The notes beneath the pieces were generated by a model, which saw only the letters and a program-made list of their open reading frames with translations, was not told where the DNA came from and searched no databases. A stretch of 64,000 nt of DNA from Taibaiella lutea (GTDB taxonomy: Bacteria > Bacteroidota > Bacteroidia > Chitinophagales > Chitinophagaceae), in NCBI RefSeq assembly GCF_008629695.1, contig NZ_VWSH01000003.1, positions 557,688-621,687 of the forward strand, read 5' to 3'. The translations under genes were made by a program, and so were the position numbers. Below, one piece after another: positions 31,610 to 40,500 of the stretch. The number at the start of each line of letters is the position of its first letter. Position 1 is the stretch's first letter.

Positions 31610-33133
31610 TTACAATTGACTCAATGCAAACTGAATTCTTTCTTTAGTAGCCTCTTTGCCAATCATCTCCACAATATCAAATACATGCGGGCCAAATTTA
31701 CCGCCAACCAGCATGATACGTAATGGCAACATCAATTCACCTTTCTTAATGCCCATTTCCGTAGCAAGGTTTCCGAAAGAAAGTTCCAGTGCTTCATGGT
31801 TCAAATCAGTATTATCCAATTGTGTCATCCACGTTTGGAAGAAGGCTGTTTTTTGTTCGTTCCATTTGCTTTTGAACGCATCTAAATCCAATGTTTGCGG
31901 AGCTTCGAAAAAGAACCTGCTTTGTGCCGGCAGTTCAGATAATAAATGCACACGCTCCTTAACCATACCGATTACTTTGGCCAAATGTGCTTTATCGGGA
32001 TTAATATTTTCTTTCTGGTAAAATGGCAAAGCCAGCGTTGCCAGACGATCATTGTCTGCACGCTGAATATGCTGATGATTGAACCATTTTGCCTTTTCAT
32101 AATCAAATTTAGCCCCGCCTTTATGTACTCTTTCCAAAGAGAATATTTCACCTAACTCCTCTAAAGAAAATATCTCCTGCTCTGTACCAGGATTCCAGCC
32201 CAATAATGCCAAAAGGTTTACAAATGCTTCCGGCAGGAAACCATGTTCCCTGAAACCAACGGTTACTTCTCCGGACTTCGGATCTTTCCAATCCATTGCA
32301 AATACAGGGAAGCCTAAACGATCGCCATCACGTTTGCTTAGTTTACCGTTTCCATCAGGTTTCAAAATCAATGGAAGATGCGCCCATTTGGGCATATCTT
32401 TTTCCCATCCGAAATAACGCCAAAGCAGAATATGAATCGGTGCGCTCGGCAGCCATTCTTCACCACGGAAAGCATGGGTTATCTTCATCAGGTAATCATC
32501 TACCACAACAGCCAGATGGTAAGTCGGCATTCCATCTCCTTTCAACAATACTTTATCATCAACCAGATTGGTATCATTACTGATTTCACCACGAATGATA
32601 TCTGTAAAAGTTACGGTTTCATTTTCCGGAACTTTGATACGTACTACATAAGGTGTGCCGCCTAAAACCAATGCGCGTGTTTCTTCTTCTGAAAGTGTAA
32701 GGGAGTTACGCATATGGCCTCTCACTTTAGCATCGTATTGCGGATTCGGATTTTCAGGTGTCTTCAGGTCGGTACGCATTTTCTCCAGCTCTTCCGGTGT
32801 ATCGAAAGCATAATACGCATGTCCTTGTTCCAAAAGTCTTTCTACATAATCTTTATAAATAGCCTTGCGTTCACTTTGGCGGTAAGGCGCATATTCACCT
32901 TCTTTACGCAAACTTTCATCAGGTGTTAGGCCGCACCAGTCAAGACAATCGAAGATATATTCTTCAGCACCCGGCACATAACGCCCCTGGTCGGTATCTT
33001 CGATACGCAATACAAAAGTGCCGTTGTTTTTTCTTGCAAAAAGGTAATTGAACAAAACCGTACGCACACCACCCAGGTGTAAACCACCCGTAGGGCTGGG
33101 CGCAAAACGTACTCTTACATTATTAGAACTCAT
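31610..33133 (-). CDS. gltX: Glutamyl-tRNA synthetase
   Basis: GltX is the class I synthetase charging tRNA-Glu in the cytoplasm. The 507-residue protein has the HIGH-type motif in RFAPSPTGGLHLGGVRT (about 9-25), RIEDTDQ (about 43-49), and the KMSKS-type motif KLSKRDGD (about 265-272). It also has an extended C-terminal anticodon-binding region. The length is normal for Bacteroidota GltX. Whether it also charges tRNA-Gln cannot be judged because no glnS or gatCAB gene lies in the window. It is read alone, convergent with the preceding unknown gene. Confidence 0.97.
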   Translation of the reverse strand: MSSNNVRVRFAPSPTGGLHLGGVRTVLFNYLFARKNNGTFVLRIEDTDQGRYVPGAEEYIFDCLDWCGLTPDESLRKEGEYAPYRQSERKAIYKDYVERLLEQGHAYYAFDTPEELEKMRTDLKTPENPNPQYDAKVRGHMRNSLTLSEEETRALVLGGTPYVVRIKVPENETVTFTDIIRGEISNDTNLVDDKVLLKGDGMPTYHLAVVVDDYLMKITHAFRGEEWLPSAPIHILLWRYFGWEKDMPKWAHLPLILKPDGNGKLSKRDGDRLGFPVFAMDWKDPKSGEVTVGFREHGFLPEAFVNLLALLGWNPGTEQEIFSLEELGEIFSLERVHKGGAKFDYEKAKWFNHQHIQRADNDRLATLALPFYQKENINPDKAHLAKVIGMVKERVHLLSELPAQSRFFFEAPQTLDLDAFKSKWNEQKTAFFQTWMTQLDNTDLNHEALELSFGNLATEMGIKKGELMLPLRIMLVGGKFGPHVFDIVEMIGKEATKERIQFALSQL

Positions 33134-33377
33134 CCGTAGATTTTTTTAGTTTTTGCCGAGATAAAATCGCATACTTGTTTTCATTGTGTGAAAAACGCAC
33201 ACAGCCTCAGTTTGATGGCGCGAAAATAAGCAGAAATGTTGAATGCTCCCGATTCATCGTGTCAGAGCCCTCTTAAGGATGTTATACACTCTTTATTGGC
33301 TTTGCATGAAAGCTATTTTCAAATGAAGCATTCAGCATCATTTACCGGAAGCTCTTCATTAATATTGCTTCTAAACC

Positions 33378-33405
33378 AGGCTACCTATTGCGGTATAGGT
33401 AGCCT
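33378..33405 (-). terminator. Hairpin after yiaA
   Basis: A perfect 11-bp stem (33378-33388 with 33395-33405, AGGCTACCTAT/ATAGGTAGCCT) has a 6-nt loop. On the minus strand it lies 22 bp after the yiaA stop; the following sequence is only weakly T-rich. The rest of 33134-33377 shows no gene I can support. Confidence 0.6.
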
Positions 33406-33426
33406 TATATTAAAAACAGTATCGCC

Positions 33427-33864
33427 TTAATGGTTTATTGCAGCCTGCTCCTCTCCGTTTTTATCTCCGGCAATTCTGCTATCACGGGTATTTTTCTGAA
33501 CGGCGATGGCAGCAAAAATGCTGAGTATAAACGACATAGCGTAAAAACCTTTTTCGCTCAGGGTAAGATTGGCATTCCATAATCCTACTGTCATTAATAC
33601 AAGACAGAGAATAGTAGCAAACCAGGCAAGGCCATAATAAAGATTGGTAACCGGAATACCTTCCAACTGATCGCGTACTGCTTTTTGTACTGAAATAGCA
33701 GCGAATAATCCGAACATGAGCACCGTGAAATAATAACCCTTTTCATTCAGCAACATGTTGGCGTTCCATAAGCCAATATTATAAGCGCATACACCAATAA
33801 AGAGCGTGGCCCATGATGCTCCTATGAAGGCAGCAGACGGTTTTTGAAATTGCTTTGATTCCAT
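33427..33864 (-). CDS. yiaA: YiaA/YiaB-family inner-membrane protein
   Basis: This 145-residue protein consists of two tandem copies of the YiaAB two-helix unit. Each ends with GLWNANMLLNEKGYYFTVLMFGLFAAISVQK or its second-copy counterpart, recognisable by GLWNANxxLxEKGxY (about 31-45 and 93-107), giving four membrane helices. The function is unknown; E. coli YiaA has been linked to stress responses. It lies immediately downstream of a Crp/Fnr regulator on the same strand, with its own TAGCTTTG -7 box (33884-33891) and an FNR-type palindrome centred about 42 bp before the predicted start of transcription, so it is probably a direct target of that regulator. Confidence 0.85.
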   Translation of the reverse strand: MESKQFQKPSAAFIGASWATLFIGVCAYNIGLWNANMLLNEKGYYFTVLMFGLFAAISVQKAVRDQLEGIPVTNLYYGLAWFATILCLVLMTVGLWNANLTLSEKGFYAMSFILSIFAAIAVQKNTRDSRIAGDKNGEEQAAINH

Positions 33865-33883
33865 ATTTTTTATTTTGTTGAAA

Positions 33884-33927
33884 CAAAGCTACATTGCCCT
33901 AAGGCTGTATTATTTGATATTGATCAA
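33884..33927 (-). promoter_or_regulatory. Promoter of yiaA with a perfect FNR-type binding site
   Basis: TTGATATTGATCAA at 33914-33927 is an exact match to TTGATnnnnATCAA. The -7 element TAGCTTTG (complement of 33884-33891) lies downstream, and the box centre (33920.5) falls at about -42 relative to a start near 33878, the usual class II activator position. The site overlaps the stop codon of the Crp/Fnr gene. Confidence 0.6.
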
Positions 33928-34508
33928 AAAGAGTTTCCGTTTTGCGCATGTTGTTTCCTAACCCGGCTCAGCGTTTCCTGCGTAATACCCAGATAGGAAG
34001 ATATATAACCTAAAGGGACGCGGTTGAGCATCTGCGGCGATTTCTCCATAAGGTCGGCATACAATTCATTGGCTGTCTTAAATTGCAGATTGACATAGCG
34101 CTCTTCAAGTTGCATGTAGTATCTCTCGTAAATAATACGCACCATGCGCTCCACCTCATGGAATTCATCAAAAAGATGGGTGATATCTTTCTTTGATATC
34201 GCCCACAAACAACTGTCTTCCATAAACTGAATATGTTCCAGGGCTGGCTTTTCAGTGGTATAGCTGTGAAAAGAGGTAACAAAAGTATTTTCAAAACCAA
34301 ACCAGTTTGTTATTTCGCGTTCATTGAGATGATAAAAGCCGCGTAAAGCTCCTTCCTCCAAAAAATACAAATGGCTGCATACTCTTCCTTTCTTTATCAG
34401 GTAGTCATTTTTCGAAAAAGTTACTTCCTGCAGGCGGTCTGTTAATGCCGCAATGGCTTCGTTACTCAATGGATAATAATTCCTGAGATGCTGAATCAGT
34501 TGTTCCAT
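33924..34508 (-). CDS. Crp/Fnr-family transcriptional regulator
   Basis: This 194-residue protein has an N-terminal cyclic-nucleotide-binding-like beta-roll (about 10-120; LIKKGRVCSHLYFLEEGALRG) and a C-terminal winged HTH (about 140-190). The recognition helix reads ITQETLSRVRK, with Glu178, Ser181 and Arg182 matching the E-x-x-S-R pattern that makes FNR read TTGAT. It has only two cysteines (44, 100), so it cannot hold an FNR-type iron-sulfur cluster, and the effector is unknown. A perfect FNR-type box overlaps its stop codon and precedes yiaA. The gene is probably separately transcribed from yiaA. Confidence 0.88.
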   Translation of the reverse strand: MEQLIQHLRNYYPLSNEAIAALTDRLQEVTFSKNDYLIKKGRVCSHLYFLEEGALRGFYHLNEREITNWFGFENTFVTSFHSYTTEKPALEHIQFMEDSCLWAISKKDITHLFDEFHEVERMVRIIYERYYMQLEERYVNLQFKTANELYADLMEKSPQMLNRVPLGYISSYLGITQETLSRVRKQHAQNGNSF

Positions 34509-34591
34509 AATGCTGCTGCAATATAAGGAAGGGGAATTATTTTGCCGATAGATATAATTATATTCATCGGTATTTCTGTTTATTGAAATTT

Positions 34592-37500
34592 TTATTGCGG
34601 AGCAAACAGGAACCTCAATGTTACTCCGGCCCTTGTCGTGGTTATAGGGTAAGAGGAAGAAAGAGCAGGAATACTTTGCCTCCGGTCATAGAAGAACCTC
34701 AATTGCAGGTTATCGTTCACTATATAATCTACTGTCGGAGAAATAGAAATCACTTTTTGTCCTCTGGTCGGAATAATGGTGTTCTGAGCCAGATAACTAT
34801 TCGTGGTTAAATCGTTTCTATACCCGACGGAGAAGTTAATGTTCAAATCATTCTTAAGTTTACGGACGCCAAACACAGCAAATGGCAATACAAGTCCTTT
34901 AACCCTTGCCCCGCCACCAACTATCAGTTCAGAAGACTTGGTTTCGCTCACCTGATAATCAATCAGGCTAAGACTTACCATTCTTTGTTTATTATAGGAA
35001 ATTCTCAGGTTGAGTCCGTTTTTAAATGCTGCATCAAAACCCAATAATGGCCCCAGGTTTTCCGTAATGGTAACGTTCGGTACCTGGAAGAATGGTACAA
35101 AATTATTGGATGTCGAATCGATGAACGAGGGGAATCCTACTCCTAATAAATCCTGATAATAGAACGAGCTTAAGAAACTGTTCATCGACAATGTTCCTAT
35201 ATAGCTATGGTTTATCGTGAAATTAGTCAGGTATTCACTAAAGAAAGGAAGCTTGGTCAATCCATTATAAGTTAATTTCCAGTTTGGTAACGGGAAATAA
35301 GATCCGAAAGGATTACTGCGGAGATCTGAATTGTCATTCTTCATCAACGGAATAGTGCTTGCATCACCGCCTGTATAAGCAGCAAGGAAAGCCGGAATCA
35401 AAACATCCTGCGAATATTTGGTATAACCTTTGCTGTAATTAGGATCGTTAGGATCAGGAGCCCCGGCAGTATATGGATTTATATTACCTAATCTCTTTGA
35501 AACAGTCGGACCGTTATTCAAAAATTCCAGATAAGTAGATGACAATTCATTGGCATTACTTGACCTGAACATCGTTCCAAGTCCGATATAAGTAATGCTA
35601 TAAGTACCCATGCTGTAAGGGCTGTAATGTTCATAATCGTTTACAGCTGGATCACTATTGTATTTATATGTTTCAGAATAGTTTTTACTGAATGTTTTAT
35701 TCCAGGTAAGATCAACCCTTAAATTAGGTATAGGCTCCAGCGTCGCAGCAATATTATAATTCTGCGAATACGTTTGCTGTATCTGCCCATTGAACAATGA
35801 ATCTCTTGATATACGCTGCAACTGCGCCTGTCTCTCAAACCAAAGCCTGTCAGGTTGCCCGCCAAATGCAAAGTCATACCAACCATCGCTTGATCTTGAA
35901 TTAACACCAAGGAATTGCGTACTGTCCATAAATCCGGGAAGAATCGTTCCCCCCGTTTCAGCATAACTGAAGGTTACACGTTTCAGCATGGTTACCAATC
36001 TTCCTCCAAAGCGTACTCCGTCGGAAATATATGGTACTGTTGCCCTACGCTTTGCACGCCATGCTTTCAATTCTTTTTTGAAAGCAATTTTATTAGCATG
36101 TTTAAGGCTATGATAAATGGAATCCAGCTGTCTGGAGGCCATAGTATCTGCACCCGGAATCCTGCTTTTATCCACCTCTTTCCTTTTGGGTCGGGGTGGT
36201 AATTTATTTTGTTCCCGTCTTCTTTCCTCTTCTTCCTTGCGTTGTCTTCTTTGTTCTTTAGGGCTTAAAGGAGGTGCGTCTTCGCTGCTTCCGTCCTGAT
36301 TCGATTTTATGTTACCACCACCCCCTGCAATATCCAGACCGCCTTTACTTACCGATTTGCTCGATTTGTCACCTGCATTAAATGCACCACCGGACTTTTT
36401 CAGTGGTTCAGGCGGAGCATTGATCGCCTTCAGGAACCTGTTTTTATTATAAAGCTGCGTGAAATTAAGCTCTCCGTTTATCTGTTTGTTTTGCGTATTT
36501 GCAATGGTATTACCCTGGCTGTAAGCAAGTAAAGAAGCTGCGGTATAGCTATAGGTTGAACCATAACTTGCCGTTGCCCTGGTCCAGTCAAGGAAAGGAA
36601 TCTTTGTTGTTGGCAAAGTATAAGTTGCACTTAAGGATTGGGTAAAGAAAGTATTCCTGCCGAAATGCGATAAGTTACGAAGCAAAGTATCACGCTTTTC
36701 TTTTGAATCGATTTTACCATAAGGCTCATCAATACGCGATTGATTATTAGCCGTGTAATTCAACGACAACGATTTGGCTAACTCCCAGCGAAGATTGTAA
36801 TCTCTGCTCCATGTGAAATTTTTGTAGAAAGTAGAAGGAATGGCATACGGCCCTCCGTCAATATTTCTCACTTGTGTTTCGTCAACCACTCTGTGCAAAT
36901 CGGAGCGGAAAGAGAAACTCGAAGGCAGAAGATTAAAATTAAAATCTTTAATAGGTTGATACCATTTAGATTTCGACTTAATTATTTTCTTAAAAGGTTC
37001 TATGAATTTGGTTTTGATAGAATAATTATATCCTAATCCCAGGCGTTGCTCCACCAACTCATCTTTTTCCAATAAAGGACTACGCTTAAATGCACGGTTA
37101 TAGGAATAACTACCATCAAAATTTCTCAGGCTCCATGGCATAATGGTTGCAGGCTGCTTTTCAGGATTACCTAAATAACGAATGTTAGCGAGATTAAAGC
37201 TCGTTACAGATGTAAAATCTTGCCCTGCTTTCCTGATAGAATCACGTTGTGCCGCGCTTTGCGCCCCATCCATCTTATCTGTAAAAAGTACATCCTTATC
37301 ATAAGGATCATACTTAGGGTTACTTACAGTTCTGGAATAGCCTGCAAATACCGGCAATTGAAGGCCGAACGTCCGGGGCATTAGCTTTCCAAAATTCAGG
37401 TTTGTATTAGCATCATAAGCATAGTAATTATCACGGAAACGCTGATCCACCTTCTGATCAATATTTCCGTAACCATCCGTATGCATATTGGCTCCCACAT

Positions 37501-40500
37501 GCACACTTCCTAAATCAGCCAGTTGAATATCGGCCTGACCCGATGCTGCATAGGCCGGAGATTCATCCGGATCTACCAATCTTAATTCATCAAACCAGAC
37601 TTCAGTGCATTTACGCATTCCATCATCAGTCGGCGTTTGTAATGTTTTCTTCGGATTGGAAACACCCAACATAATATCTTTTACTTCTCCGAAATTCGGA
37701 TGGCCGACCACTACTAATGTATTACCTGCAGCATCTGTTGCTGTGTAGGGTAAATAAGAAGGATAATTCTGTCCGTCTCTCTGAAGTTTCAGATTGGTAA
37801 GCGTTGCCATCTCCAAATCAAAATTATTGGCTGCAGGCCATACAAGCTCAGGTGTTGTAGATAAGGGATTGGTAACCGTAAGCGGAATACGGTATTCATA
37901 ATAGTTGCTGATAAAATCACTACCGATTCTGATAATAGCCTGCAAATCACCATCTCTTAAAGGTGACTGGTTTGGCTGAGATTCGGCATGAATAAACATA
38001 CGCAATCTTTTATATTGACGCATGTCTAACGTCATTTCTTTAAAGACAGCCCTTGTGTCTCCATCTTTCAGGCCGCAAACCTGCAGCGAAAGCGATTGTT
38101 CATCCTGTGCAAGGCTTTGACCTGTATTGGCAGGAGCCAATTGTCTGGCTACTCCCGGAGGCAAAACATAAGGAATCGGACTTCGTTGCGAGTTCTGTTC
38201 CAGACTTACAGCCGTTAATGCGAAAGACGTGGTATTCAAGTCTTCCTGAGGAATATTCTCGCCGGGCGACATCAGAGAATATTTATACTGGCGCCAATAA
38301 TTTCTGTCCAGTTGCAACTGGGCAAAACGAACAATCGTCGTATCGTTAAATCCGTTCAGGAACAAACGCACGAATCTGATGGAGCGGAAATCGCTGATGC
38401 CGCCGACTGTCTTTTCATATTCGGAAATAGGTATTTTAAACTGATACCAGGTTTCGTCCTGAATACGGCCGTTATCCAACTTGACAGAAGATACTTTTTT
38501 ATCAACTATAAAATTACTTCCGACACTCATCCGGGGATCGGTAGATGGAGCCAGGTGAACTTTATATTGATAATAAGCCTCTGTTTCGTTAAGCGCATTA
38601 TCCCTGTTAATATCTTCTGATTCAGGAATGGTGGAACCTGAAGTTGTGTACTGTGTATTAAGATCCGTTACAGGTGAATTACCATGCGGATTATTAAAAT
38701 TGATATAACGTTGGAAAGCCAGGCCCTGACCGGTCAGCGAATCATAATCCGTGCCCCTGAAATGATGGAAATCATCCGAAGCTGGGTCATCATTCAATTT
38801 TTGCATAGCAGCTGCTGTAATGCCCGGAATATTGGACATTGCTGTAAGGAAAGCTCCGAATTTCTTTTTTTCTTCCGTATTATCCAGTTCATCATATCCC
38901 ACATCCTGAATACCACGAACAGCAGGATCATTATCGAATGAGCGGGTAACCTGCTGTTGCAACCGAGGCACGTAACCCCATTGCGTTTCATCAAGTTTTG
39001 AGAAATCTTTGGGTGAAGGAATACCATTCTCAAAGGAAATCCTTGAATCTTTCAATACATCTTCCGAAACATTACCCAGGTTAATGTATAAATCACCACT
39101 GTTGCTATTTTTGTATATAAAAGGATCCAGCATCCAGAAAGTGATATATTCCACATTCTGTGCTTCAAAGTCACTGGAGTTGTTATCTAACGAGCGTTGA
39201 ATACCACCCCATTTTGTAATCGGGTTTGTAAAGTTGCCATTGATGTCAAATTCTCCCGGACTCGAATTGAAGTTATACGGCCCGCGGGTTTTAGGATAAT
39301 ATCCAATGTCAAAAGTCTGCAACCCGCCCTGACCTGCAACATAAGTCTTCTGAGGAAATACATCTTTCTGCTGAACCAGTCTCCAATAATCCTGATATCC
39401 GGTATCCGCTTTAATATTGGTCGGGGCACTGCTTTTATCAATAAGTGTAGGCTCTAAAGTGTACCAGGCAATCTTCGCCCTGTTATTATTGCTCGTCAGA
39501 TCCGTATTATGACTTGACTCCGGAAACATGGAGGGCGTACTTGACAAAGTCCAGCTTGAATAAGGAAAGCGTAAATCAATAGAGCTGTTCGCGCCTTCAA
39601 AATTATCGATGGATACAGAACCTTCCGGATCAAGATAGTCGATAAAACGCTGGTGTCCAGGGAAAATACCTGCGACTTCACCTCTTAATGAAATTAAAGA
39701 CGGCGCAGAAGTACTGTATATCGGTAATAAATCTAATTTCTTAGTCAGCCATGGAAATTCACTCTGATAGTTTGCATCAAGACCCATCACGGTATTCTTT
39801 ATCGGGTCTTCACCATAATTTACAATCTGGGTAAAAGGCCTTTCTGTAAGGCGCATGATAGTTCCGCCCAAAGTCAGCTTATCATTGGCATAATAGTCGA
39901 ATCGCGTACCCCAGAAATTCTGTTGTACCAAACCAAAGGTTGCGTTGTCCTCGTAAGAAATACTGATTGGAATACCCGAAGCCAATATACCCTGGTTCAA
40001 TATTTTTACGGAACCATTACTGTAATCAACCTGATAATCTACGTTTTCAGAAAGGCGTTGCCCTCCGGCAGTTACCGTTACCGAACCTTGCGGAATATTA
40101 TAACCGCCTAAATTCACCTGAGAGCCGCCGGCGGCTCCTTTATAATTTCCTTCCAGTACAAACCTGTTGTTTTGCTGGAACTGGCGGGCAATGGTTTTTG
40201 TAGAATCGTATAATATCTGATACAGGTATCTGCGTTCAAGAATATCATCGCCACCCAATGCAGGCTTCAGGTCTTTACCAAAAGGTTGCAGGGTAGGGAA
40301 AATGATTTTACCATATTGTGAATTGACTGTAATATTTTCAACATAGTCAAACACTCCGTCAGGCGAAGGATCCCGTTGGGCATTCAGCCTGTCAAGATTC
40401 ATTAAGGTAAGCAAAGGCACCCCTTCTTTAGGGCCTTCCGGCAAATATCTTTTTTCTCCGCCACCCGGATCCTGATACATGACGTTCATCCTGAATCCAT

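Noticed and set aside
33236-33430. A 64-codon plus-strand frame between gltX and yiaA
   Set aside because: It contains the yiaA terminator hairpin and runs toward the yiaA stop; there is no supporting motif or promoter.
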